A stretch of 64,000 nt of DNA from Dryocosmus kuriphilus (taxonomy: Eukaryota > Arthropoda > Insecta > Hymenoptera > Cynipidae), in the NCBI GenBank assembly GCA_038277395.1, contig CM076189.1, positions 78,915,421 through 78,979,420 of the forward strand, in the 5' to 3' direction. Of this stretch, positions 21,058-30,980 are shown one piece after another. The position numbers and the translations under genes were made by a program. The stretch's first letter is position 1, and every line of letters starts with the position of its first letter. The notes beneath the pieces were generated by a model. The model ran no database searches, was not told the origin of the DNA, and saw only the letters and a program-made list of their open reading frames with translations.

Positions 21058-21066
21058 TACATCACA

Positions 21067-22980
21067 TGTTTCCTATTGTTTTCGTTTAATGTAATGTAAA
21101 CATGTTTTTCAATAAAATTTTTTAGTATAATTATACTAATAGAGAATTTCTTTCACAATTTTACAATTATTTTGATGAAAAGTTGTATCTAATAGTAAAA
21201 TGGCTGGGTCTACAATATTTTTTATAATGCTAATTTTATGTTGTAATGTATAGTTAGAGTAAAAATTGAGAAGACGACATGAATAAGTGCTTTTTCTGAA
21301 CCAATTTGTTTTAAAAATGTTATATTCATTTTTCGTGTGTGAACTGAAGTCTTGGATGGTAAGAATTAAAGTTAATTAAAGTTTCTTGGATTTAATCATT
21401 TGGAATAAACATAAATATGTCATTATCTATACTAAGTCTCAAATTAAAGACTTGGGTTTCAAGATCATCCATAACTATATCATCTAAAGGACCTGCTATG
21501 GGTACCCCATTAGGATTCCAAAAGTTGGTTTATAATAGGAATGATCAAATTTGAAGAATTTTGAGTACACTAAAATTTTTATGCCTTTTACAAAATCTTT
21601 TAGTTGGATTTTTATGTTGTTTTTTAATAGACTTCCATCTCTTTTGAATGCTTTTTAAAACAAATTCTAATTGTATGTTTGTGAACAATGTAAACAGATC
21701 TAAAGATGTCAACGAATAATTGTTAGGAACTTTAATTTTGGAGATTAAATTTTTGAAGTCTATTACATTTTTTATCAAAGATTTAGGTTTTGCTAAAGAA
21801 TCTGAAATAATTTTATTTAAAGTTTGACTCAAATATAGGTAGGATATTTTATACATGAAACTACTGGCTTAAAAGGAATGTTAATTTTGTGAATTTTGGG
21901 TAATTCGTACAATCTACTAATGTTTGTGTTAACTCTTACCTACTAGTGTTTTTCCAGTTGCATCACCTAAAAGCCCCTTTAATCTTCATTTATTAATTAT
22001 CTTAAAAGGAACTTTTTTGTAAATATGAAGGAGGATCAGAATTAATTTTTTCAGATGTATTATTATCATTTATCGTTATGTTTTGTTCTGTTTAATATCA
22101 CTATTGTATTACCTTTATCTGCTCGAGAGGTTGGAAGATTCTAATATTTTTAATAAAAAATTCTTGTATCTTTTAGATTATTGACCAATTTTTTGTCGAA
22201 TGCTGAAATCTTTTTGGTTTTTTAAAATAATTGCTGCTATAGCAAGAAATTTGTTTCTAAAATATTTTTGAAATTTTTCTGGTGTTTTATCCAATTTTGC
22301 TTTAAATCCTCTACAGTTTCGAAAATTTCTGTATATTTATTTTTTAGGAAACTGTTGCTAAATTTATCTCCAAGTTCAGGAGTGTCAAAAGAAGTATCAG
22401 GAACCTGAATGTTTGATAAGTTTATCAGCCAAGGATGAGAATTGTTATTGATGAATTTTCTAATCTTCGTTTATTTATAGTAGTTCCTTTGTAGTCTTGA
22501 TTTAATTTTAAATTCTTTATTTCCTTGTTCAATTTGCTACGTATATTGTAAATGATAACTATTTTGCCCGAATTTTCAAAATTTTCTACAATATTATTAA
22601 AACTTTTTACTGGAATTAAAGTTACAAGCCTGTTTTTAAGATAGTGTAAAGATTTAATGAAGGATTTTAAATGTTAGTGAATGTCCTTGATTTCTAATCG
22701 ACTGATCCGATTTTTGGCTGACAGTACAATATTGTTATGTTTTTTGAAATACTTTGACTATAAAAACGAAGATTCTTTATATCTTTTGTACAAATATTAA
22801 TATTATCATGAAAATTATCTAGTCTTCTTCATTTTAAAAGAATGTTTTCTCCTGCTATAGCTTGTCGTATCTTAAAATAAGTGTCGATCAAACTTTTCTT
22901 TCTCCAAAATACTTCGTTTTTGACACTGTTGGAATCGATTTTTGATGAAGATGATAAACACAGCGTTAGTCTAGGATAAT
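21067..22980 (-). pseudogene. PLE-D reverse transcriptase and N-terminal part
   Basis: A heavily decayed minus-strand Penelope-like RT. The best piece is 21856-21545 (LSQTLNKIISDSLAKPKSL, KIKVPNNYSLTSLDLFTLFTNI). Downstream, in other frames, come a MGTP-like motif and DDIVMDDLETQ, then NSYHPRLQFTHEK, and a region matching the SAILLSDKSFH block of PLE-B. The sequence 21860-22980 corresponds to the N-terminal coding part, full of stops. PLE similarity ends where the Gypsy LTR begins at 21066 and seems to resume at 7245 on the same strand (GIY-YIG part). Confidence 0.65.
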
Positions 22981-23432
22981 AGTAACTGTAATATAAGATT
23001 AATTGTTAGTAAGATTTATTAAAATAGGATGCGGCTGTACTTTATCTTTCTTGTACTAAATCGGAGAGTCAATTCATTTAGTGAATAAGGTAAATAAATA
23101 AAGAGTTATTAAAACCCTAATACTCACTACTCACTATTCTATCATATATATTAATATTATAAGTCAATTGATTTGTCTCGAATAAAAAAATACTTTTTAC
23201 GCTTCTTTCAACTGAGGAGGAGGAGGATAAGGATGAGTAGAAAGAGAAGGCGAAAATTGATGGTGAAGAGGAGCAGGAGGATGAGGGTGAGGAGAAGGAT
23301 GGAGATCTAGACCCTAAAAATTAGGGGATAGCGTTTGCAGAATTAAAAGGCTCACCTCTCTTGGGGCACCCTAGGGTTGATGATAATAAAATTTTGTACT
23401 CAAAGAAATGATTCCTCTATTTCTTCTTTCAG
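22981..23432. other. Non-coding stretch with purine-rich tract
   Basis: AT-rich up to about 23210, then a G/A-rich tract at 23213-23310 (iterated GAGGAG and GATGAG). In one frame the tract reads as an acidic, glutamate-rich stretch with one stop. The last 30 bases (TTCCTCTATTTCTTCTTTCAG) form a strong splice acceptor for the exon at 23433. No gene seen apart from that. Confidence 0.5.
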
Positions 23433-23914
23433 ATTATTCCGTCAAGGATCGGAGTTCTTCTGCCACGTCTACTCTTCGTGAGAGGTCCCGGTCTCCTCCT
23501 GACATGGTTCCCTCATTTCACAGACTGGGATGTGATGGATATGATCGGCTTATTCCCAGCTTCAATTTCCATCGGGTACTCGAATTTCGAAGATACGTTT
23601 TTCCTGATGATGCACGACTTAGAAGGAAAACAGAAAAGCCTTCCAGACTTTTGCCTATGCTATCACAAGTATATGTTGTATTATCAACAACCGATGGGGA
23701 GGTTTTTGCAACAGTGGAGAATATGCAGACTCTTCAAGGAATATATGATAGCCATGGAAGGCGGATGAAGGTAAACATGTACAACGGCACGTTCGTACGT
23801 ATGAACCCAGAAGAAATCGCGGATACTCCAATAGACCCCCGCCACAGGATCAATGACTCGTTTTCAATTGTACCTGGAAACTACGATTCTCTACGGCACC
23901 TATATGTACCATAA
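23433..23914 (+). CDS. Putative terminal exon of unrecognised host gene
   Basis: An open frame of about 160 codons follows a near-perfect acceptor and ends at a stop at 23912. Composition is markedly less AT-rich than the surroundings and there is no TE similarity. The product begins DYSVKDRSSSATSTLRERS, an S/R-rich low-complexity start. A folded-looking part follows (LEFRRYVFPDDARLRRKTEK, LPMLSQVYVVLSTTDGEVF, MYNGTFVRMNPEEIADTP) and it ends in GNYDSLRHLYVP. I do not recognise the family. An in-frame ATG at 23408 precedes the acceptor, so an intronless short protein is possible, but the phase match to the exon at 875-958 favours splicing. A second overlapping frame (23478-23768) is probably a shadow. 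An AATAAA lies at 24229. Confidence 0.5.
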
Positions 23915-24687
23915 TTAATTCAATTCAAAATCACAATTAAACCAAATAATTATTAAGCGAAGGTACAAGGGATAAACCACTGAAAGCATCAGATCTTCTG
24001 TCTGAAAATTAATTTTCTTAGCTTCGAGTGTTACTAAACTCAAATTTAAATTTCGTAAAACAAACAAAAATTGTTTTAGGTATGTGATTATTGGGCTTAG
24101 AATAAGAATATTTGTAATTTTATTAGAATTTCTGATTTTAAATCTCTTAAGGGATATTAATAATTTGGTGTTCTTCTGGAAATTTGGATATATCTTACCG
24201 AATTTATGTAAGTCTAATTGTATAAGTCAATAAACTCATCACTTTATGGGATTTTGATAGTCTTCTTACTGATTTTCAAACACTTTCCATAATTCTAAGG
24301 AATTAATTTAAGATACGTTTTTATATATATATATATTTTTTTTTTTTGAAATTTAATAATTTTAAGGACAACGAAGCAATACTAAAACCATTTTGCTCGG
24401 TGAAGCCAAATGTTTTTAACACCGCTTCATAAAACAAGGTGTTAGTCTTATTTTTTATTATACTACAATTAAAATTCTTTTTCGAGAACATTACTTCTCT
24501 TAACAACCTAAACATAAAATTATTTTTAAACGTGATATTGATAATATGATTTTTAACAAACTGCTCTATGTGTAATCAACAAAACTTCTATACGGAGAGA
24601 ACAGAATCCTAGTGAGGGTGCGTTTTCCCCCGCCTATTTGCTCCCTGTGTTTTGGAATGTGTCTACATACTATATGCGACTCAGGGC
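23915..24687. other. AT-rich non-coding stretch with dispersed repeat
   Basis: No gene. 24114-24310 resembles 62915-63095, sharing GTATAAGTCAATAAACTCAT and TTATGGGATTTT in the same order, which marks a dispersed repeat of the AAGGGATTTT type. The short frame at 24321-24515 has no support. Transib-1 begins at 24688. Confidence 0.6.
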
Positions 24688-25400
24688 CACAGTGAGTCAA
24701 AAAAAGTTCCTGCGGACAAATCAATTCTCAGCCCACAATTTTCATCCGATTTGCAAGTTCTTTTTTTAAATGAAAGTCCATGAAACTATTCATTGTTCCA
24801 AGGTTCGACCTTTAACGAAAGTTGAGTGGAAAATTTTTTATTTAATAAAAAAGATTAATAAAAAATAAATTTTGTCTTTTCATAATTGCCATTTTTTTCG
24901 AAACTCTTTTTCTATCTTTAGATGGTCAGGATCCAGGTAGGAACTCATTTAAAATGCTTTCTGTGAGTGTTAGCGGCATAGCAAACTTTTTCGCATTGTT
25001 GTAAACAAATTAGTGAGCAAAAGTTATATCTTTTCTATTTGTAATAATGAAGTACTTCTGACCGATATTTATTGAAGCAAATTAAAGAAAAGAATGTTTA
25101 ATTAAAAGTAGAAGAAGTTAGATATGAAATATTAACTGTTTATAACAATTTAATAAGTAAATTCCTAACTATGCCATTTTCTAATAGAAACGTTTGGTTT
25201 TTTTTAGGAGAATCGAGTGATAGTATCCCGCCAATGGTCCTCCACTGTAATAATTTGCTACTAGACAACAATTGTATATTATTTAAATAAAATTACTAAA
25301 CAAATGCATCTTTCGTCCACTTTACAGCAGATAAGTTCCATTTCTTCAGCAGAATCAACCATGAATATCTCCCCAATTGTTTTGGTAGTCGCGATTATTT
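24688..25400 (+). repeat. Transib-1 left terminal and subterminal repeat
   Basis: Inverted relative to 44220-44903. The outermost 200 bp match well. Farther in, CATGAATATCTCCCCAATTG corresponds to the inverted CATTGGGGAGATATTCATGG at 44260. RAG-type heptamer CACAGTG at the tip. Confidence 0.75.
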
Positions 25401-26130
25401 TGTTTTTCGAACTTTAATTATTTTAGGATCGACGATGGTCGTTTGTTGTGATTATTTTGATTTCGATCTCCATTTGTTTCTTCTGCCAAGTGCTCAGAGC
25501 ATTTACCACTTTGATACAACTTCGTGATATGTCACTAGAATTCGGTATTTATCATTCATAGGTGCTCCTTAATGTATTTTATTATATTCTGATGCATTCA
25601 TTGTTTGTGATTCGTTTGATCATTGGTAAATAACCTTGTTATTACTAATTTGGATAGTAATCCCGACGATTTTCTTTTGTTTTCCACACTACTTATTTCA
25701 TCACTTTTGTATTGTAGGTCGTACTGTAGTTTTAGTTTATTCTATTTTTACTCTCTGCCGTTTTTCAGGCCTTTTGATTGCTAGTGACTCAAATTTCCAA
25801 AATAAATTGTATAAATTTTAATCGTATGTACATATTTATTTGGCGATAGTTTGATAAATGGAGGTCATGGATTCTATTGAAATAGTCAACAGTAAAGTAT
25901 TTGGTGTTTTGGTAGGTTCTAGTTCTAAAACTGACTGGGTGTTAGTCAATTATTTGAAGTACAATCATCATCTATCCTCGACTTTGGAAGGATTAGTTCG
26001 AGAAAAAAATGTGAAATATTTCTTACCAGCTTTTCGTAAAAGATGGAGATCATCTAGTTTTGAGAACGTCATTTTGTCCAAAAAAACGAAAGCTGGTTGG
26101 AAGTTACATTTATGGCTTCTCAAGCATCTA

Positions 26131-26845
26131 CACTGTAAAAAATTGTAGGAAATTTTCTATTCTTGTGTATAGAAAATTTCCAATACTTTTCACTTCCTCA
26201 TACAAGTGTAGGAAATTTACCAAATCCTGTATAGGAAAAGTAAAGTATAGGAATTTTCCTATACATTCTAGAAAATTTCTTATCCCACTGATGAGAATTT
26301 TCTATTCTTGTGTATAATAAATTTCCAATAAAAATGTCTACATTCACGTGTGGAAAATTTACCGATGTTGTATACAAATTTTACTTCATCGAATATGTAA
26401 TTTTCTGATCTTTTATAGGAAAAGTGAAGTATAGAAATTTTCCTATGCATTCTAGAAAATTTCTTATCCAAGTGATAAAAAATTTCTATTTTGTATAATA
26501 AATTAAAAAAATAAAATAAAATAAATATATATTAAATATAATATTAAATATAATAAAAGAAATAGTATTTTTACTACACATAAGAGTAGAAAAATTACTA
26601 TACTGATATATGTAGATTAGGTTCATAGGAATGGGATAAATAAGAATACCGTATAGGAAAATTTCTATAAAGTTTGCTCTTTACTCTGCATGCTACAATA
26701 GAAAAATTCCAATTCAAAATACCAATAATACCATTTAGCAATAGTATTTCTACCACACACAAATATAGGAAAATTACTACATGCGTTATAGGTTAATTAC
26801 GTTCATCACAAATATAGGAATTTTACCATTTTTTTTCTTACAGTG
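26131..26845. mobile_element. 715-bp MITE with CACTGTAA ends and internal repeats
   Basis: Inverted tips CACTGTAAAAAA and TTTTTTCTTACAGTG lie between TA dinucleotides (26129-26130 and 26846-26847). The interior is AT-rich, with repeated blocks of GAAAATTT, TTCTATTCTTGTGTAT and CATTCTAGAAAATTTCTTATC at 26146, 26291 and about 26475, a tandem of roughly 145-190 bp. No coding. The TA duplication suggests a Tc1/mariner-related helper. It interrupts the Transib-1 transposase. Confidence 0.8.
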
Positions 26846-27989
26846 TACCTTGCAGCCCAGAATAACAAAGAACTTTGAAGAATGTTCTCAAAAAACTAAA
26901 GAAAAAAGGTTTGAAATGTTAAAAAAGAACGTGTAAAGAACGATAACGGTGTACTGCAAAACATGCAAACTTTCGACCAAAAGACCGCAAATGAAATTCT
27001 AAAAAAGGCGTTTTAAACATGCCAAGTGGCATAACACCAAATCCAACATATATGGAAATAGCATCAGCAAAAGAAAATAAATTAATATCGTTTTCTGATG
27101 AAAAAGCGTCTGCGCTTTTTACTGATTTAAAATTAACGAAGTGTAAATATGAACTCCTCAGGAAACGTTTAAAGGAGAAAAATGCTTACATTCTTCCACC
27201 GTACAAAACGATCACAAAGACTAAAGAGCAGTGCTATCTACCAAATTCTGCAATAAGAGTCAGCGAATGAGGTTCTACTCTTAAACTTCAACAACTACTT
27301 GATCAAACCACTGAACGAATATTAAAAATTAAAGACATCGAACCACCTCAGGAAACAAAAAGGTTGAAAATGAAAGTGAAGTAGGTTTCTGATGGCATGT
27401 CTGGAATAGATCCATATCAATTTAAATCGGAAAGTGCAACAACTTTTACGTCGAGTCTATTTTTAATGTCAATGGTACTTCTTTGCATTACGACATTAGA
27501 TGAATTAACAAAAATTTGGCAAAATCTACTACCTTCTTCTCCAAACTCTTGTCGGCCTATCTTATTTCATTATGTGCAGGTTATGAAAGAGAAAATTTTA
27601 ACTGAGTTGGGTGATATGAAAAACCAAATCATTCAAGCAATTGAAGCCCGGAAAGACCATATTGAATGGAAACACTTATTTTGTGGAATATGAGCTCATT
27701 TGCACCATGATTGATGGAAAAGTGTACCAAGTCATCACTCAAACGTCATATTCCTCCTATTGCACTGTTTGTGGAGCAAAGCCTTCAGAAATGAACCACA
27801 TAAAGGTTGTTAAAGCTAAGAACGAAAATGTGAATACATTTCGGTATGGATTGCAAATCTTACATGCTTGGATTTGATTGATAGAATGTATCCTCTACAT
27901 TTCGTACCGATTACCCTTTCAACAGTGGGCATGTAAAGCCAAGTATTGTGCAACCAAGGGCACGGATTAATCGTGGATATAATTAAACA

Positions 27990-28858
27990 GTTAAAGTAAG
28001 ATGTTTTGGGTGTTTAAAAGGGTTGTGTAATTTAGATGATGTAGAATGTACTGTTTCTAACCGGTATCTTTATTTGTCCAATTCATTCATTATGCATGTT
28101 TAAATGTTTAAGACGTTTCGACCGTACGTCGACGGTCCTCTTCAGTTATATAAATGAGATTATACACATATCTGTTAAAATATTGTAAGGTTAGGATTAT
28201 GAAAATGTATTTATATGTAAGTGACGGAGATAAATTAAATATGTTATACTGTATAGAGTGATCTTTTTTGGAGCTATGTTTAAATGGTTGAATTAATTTA
28301 TTATATTCTTTAACTGTGCTTGAATAGTTGAAAACGGACTAAATTATGTTCTATATTCTAGTTCTTACTTGATTCTGTACGCGGAAACTACATTATAGGA
28401 TTTATTTCATAAATTTAAAAACTTTATCATATTTCGATTGTGTTCTCCATATAGTCCGCGTACGGAGTGAGGAGAATGTTGGCAGTCGGCCATAAAATAG
28501 ATATACAGGTTGTATTACATAGTGTTGGAAAACGTGGTTTTGCGTCGATAGATTGTGACGTAATAACTTTCCTTTTCTCGCTCGAATACATGTGTGTGTT
28601 CGAGAGAGAGAGAGCAATTATACATATTTGATCTTTTTTCGGAATATGTTTTGTTGTATAATAGTATTTGTATAATTCTTATTTTATTTATAAATAATAT
28701 GCATGTGTTTCAAAAATAGGTAATCTTATTCAGTTATATTAACAAGAATATTGTATATAATGCTAACACGGTCCATTTCAGTTCTGAAATTTACGGTGTT
28801 TTCGTTTTTAATTATATGAAACATTTCCATAAATAATCTTTAATTGTAATGAGTTCAT
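27990..28858 (-). repeat. PLE-A inverted head segment
   Basis: Reverse complement of 36150-36969, that is the last 40 or so codons of the PLE-A frame plus the whole 3' terminal repeat. It ends abruptly at 28858, where a directly oriented partial terminal repeat starts. Frames here on the minus strand are not genes. Confidence 0.85.
28112..28145 (-). ncRNA. Hammerhead-like core in PLE-A inverted head
   Basis: On the minus strand CTGAAGA, stem II GGACCGTCGACGTACGGTC (self-pairing GACCGT/ACGGTC), GAAA, then ACGT and C. All core positions of CUGANGA and GAAA are kept. Confidence 0.7.
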
Positions 28859-29100
28859 CTCCGTCACTTACATATAAATACATTTTCACAATCCTTACCT
28901 TACAATATGTAAACAGATATGTGTATAATCTCATTTACATAACTGAATAGGACCGTCGACGTACGTTCGAAAAGTCTTAAACATTTAAACATGCATAATC
29001 AATGAATTGGACAAATAAAGAGACCAGTTAGAAACAGTACATTCTACATCATCTAAATTACGCAACCCTAGTCAACACCCAAAACATCTTATTTTAATTA
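28859..29100 (+). repeat. PLE-A 5' partial terminal repeat (direct)
   Basis: Matches 36765-36969, including the ribozyme region and the TGAATTGGACAAAT block. It leads directly into the coding start at 29126. Confidence 0.85.
28943..28975 (+). ncRNA. Decayed hammerhead-like core in PLE-A 5' repeat
   Basis: CTGAATAG replaces CTGAAGAG, and GAAAAGTC replaces GAAACGTC. It is otherwise the same element as at 36855. The substitution of the last G/A of CUGANGA and the broken ACGU palindrome suggest it is inactive. Confidence 0.6.
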
Positions 29101-29410
29101 TCTTATTAATTTCAACACTATAAAAATGGGACTTTACGAGAACATCAGAAATCAACTACCTAATGGACAACAAGTAGTAAGACACATGAAGAGCTGGACG
29201 AAAATTGGAGTAAGGATAAAAAGAAAAACGAACCAACTTAGATTCTTACTTAGATGTAAAAATGAAGGTTATATTCCTTCATTTATTTTAAATCAAGGTT
29301 ATAAACACATAAAATTTGTAAACAGACATAGAAAACAACTCGATAAAATCATTCTTTGTTGTCACATCAAAATATTAAACCTTTGTATTAGTGATACAGT
29401 AATAGTACAT

Positions 29411-29559
29411 TGCACAACAAGTTGAGAATTGACAGATTTGACAGGGACCAGAAGTTGACGGCGGAAGGCCGGATGAATCGAGCTGAAAGCGATTCATATG
29501 GCCTTCGGCCGCCAACTTCAGGTCCCTGGTAAATATGCCAATTCTCATCGAGTTGTGCA
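29411..29559. mobile_element. 149-bp palindromic MITE
   Basis: Almost a complete palindrome. It begins TGCACAAC and ends GTTGTGCA; inner blocks GAGAATTG, GGGACC and GAAGTTGACGGC recur inverted on the other side, around a GATTCATATGG/CCGGATGAATC centre. No coding. It lies in the PLE-A N-terminal coding region next to the related element at 29570. Confidence 0.82.
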
Positions 29560-29569
29560 TTTTACTTTT

Positions 29570-29951
29570 CACAACGAGTGTATCGAAAAGTCGATTTTCG
29601 ACGTATGAAAAGCATGCGCGAGAATACGAAACGTTACCTGTTTCTATAAAATAAGATAGTCGTCCTCTTCATTGAATCACCGAATATTTCGTCTCTGTGT
29701 TTTGATGTAGACGCCATTTTGAATGTGTAAATTGGTGTGAACGTAGCTACGAAGAAGCGAGCGCGCAAGAATCGTACATCGATGTGGTACGATTTGACAC
29801 GAAAACACCCGATCCTTCTTCCTCACTCATTTGGGTTGAGTAATATGACCCGAAGATTGTTTTCCTCACTCTTGAGGAAGCAACGTGTGATCGGCCAAAT
29901 TCGCCATGCTCTGCAGACGTCGAAAATCGACTTTTCGATACTCGAGTTGTG
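29570..29951. mobile_element. 382-bp MITE with 35-bp inverted tips
   Basis: Tips CACAAC.. AGTGTATCGAAAAGTCGATTT and the inverse AAATCGACTTTTCGATAC..GTTGTG. The interior is less AT-rich and has a direct-repeat pair (CTCACTCATTTGGGTTGAG and CTCACTCTTGAGG). It shares the CACAAC tip with the neighbouring palindrome, so both may use the same helper. A short frame inside has no support as a gene. PLE-A coding resumes right after it. Confidence 0.78.
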
Positions 29952-30980
29952 AAATAGATAGTACTTACAATAGAAATGAATTCAATAGACTCCGAAATTT
30001 AATTGATAAAGACATAATAACTGAATTATCCAAAGAATTCAAGATTTTTTACGAATCACAATTGGATAGATTTTCAAAAATAGGTAAAATGCTCTGTTTC
30101 CATAAAAAAATTGGAATGGCTCAAAAGTAAATATTACAGACAAATTAACACACACATTAACACATCTTGGATTATGAATAGAACTAATATCAACATACCT
30201 AATAAGATAGAATACTTTCTCAGTTTAGGAAAAAACTTTTGTTTACCATATAGTAAAAAAAACTTAATAATTAAGAAAATTTTCAGTAATACTGAAGATA
30301 AAATACACCTGATAGATGAAAATAAAAAAAGACGAATTTAGGTCAGAACGAACATATAACTTACAACGTTTCATTAATAATGGTAATAAATATAACGACT
30401 TTAGATCTAATTTCACTGAACTTTCCATGGATACTAAGAAGTTCTTATGCAAAAAAAAAAATATAGTAGTCACTAATGCAGACAAAGGCAATGTAACTGT
30501 TCTCATTGATCAATCAGAATACTTTGAAAAGTCTTTATTCCTACTTAATGATATTACTACTTATCAATTGATTAATAAAGACCCTACCTCAAACCAGGGC
30601 CGTCGAGAGGAAATCCGGGCCCGGGACTGCAAGTCACGGGCCCATATACATTAAATGGCAAAATTCGAAAGTATATCTGTATATGTGATCATAATTGAAT
30701 GAATTGCATGCAGGGTTTTTCTCTATTGTCAAAGGAGGAAGAAAGTTAAAGGATATAATTACCTACTATAATTGAAAGTATAATAAATTTATTTTGAACA
30801 AATATATAGAATAAAAGTTACAATTTTTACATTAAAGCTTTTTTTTTTATTATATGAATTCAAATTTTGTTTTATTTGAATGTTAATTATACTTATGAGA
30901 TGCTAATACAAGTCAAAGTCATGCACAATAATATAAATATTATATTGAAATTATTTCGTGATCTATTAGATTTTCCTTTG

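Larger units (their letters stand above)
14299..21066 (-). mobile_element. Gypsy LTR retrotransposon, decayed
   Basis: Direct terminal repeats at 14299-14487 (3' LTR) and 19936-21066 (5' LTR, split by a mariner) bracket minus-strand gag, protease, RT, RNase H and integrase remnants in the usual Gypsy order. Inside the 5' LTR a conventional leader follows (TACAGTGGCAACGAGG). No envelope-like frame follows the integrase, so nothing suggests a retrovirus-like particle with its own entry protein. The element also carries a 782-bp palindromic insertion. Flanking 4-5-bp duplications do not match, so one edge may be rearranged. Confidence 0.85.
19936..21066 (-). repeat. Gypsy 5' LTR, split by a mariner
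   Basis: LTR sequence runs 19936-20117, then mariner 20118-21057, then the last LTR bases 21058-21066. The minus-strand end CCGACA is followed by the leader with GTGGCAACGAGG. Differences from the 3' LTR (about one in seven positions by eye) show the Gypsy insertion is old. Confidence 0.82.

Noticed and set aside
14299..21066. Gypsy element as an endogenous retrovirus with an envelope
   Set aside because: No open or decayed envelope-like frame between integrase and the 3' LTR (14488-14760).
23478..23768. Overlapping 96-codon frame as an alternative product of the 23433 exon
   Set aside because: The other frame is longer, ends at a natural stop and matches splice phase; this one is most likely a shadow.
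26146..26500. Regular repeats as a CRISPR array
   Set aside because: Units are long, diverged and lack unique spacers; they are inside a TA-flanked MITE in eukaryotic DNA.
29737..29951. 71-codon basic frame as a gene
   Set aside because: Lies wholly inside a MITE bounded by inverted tips.
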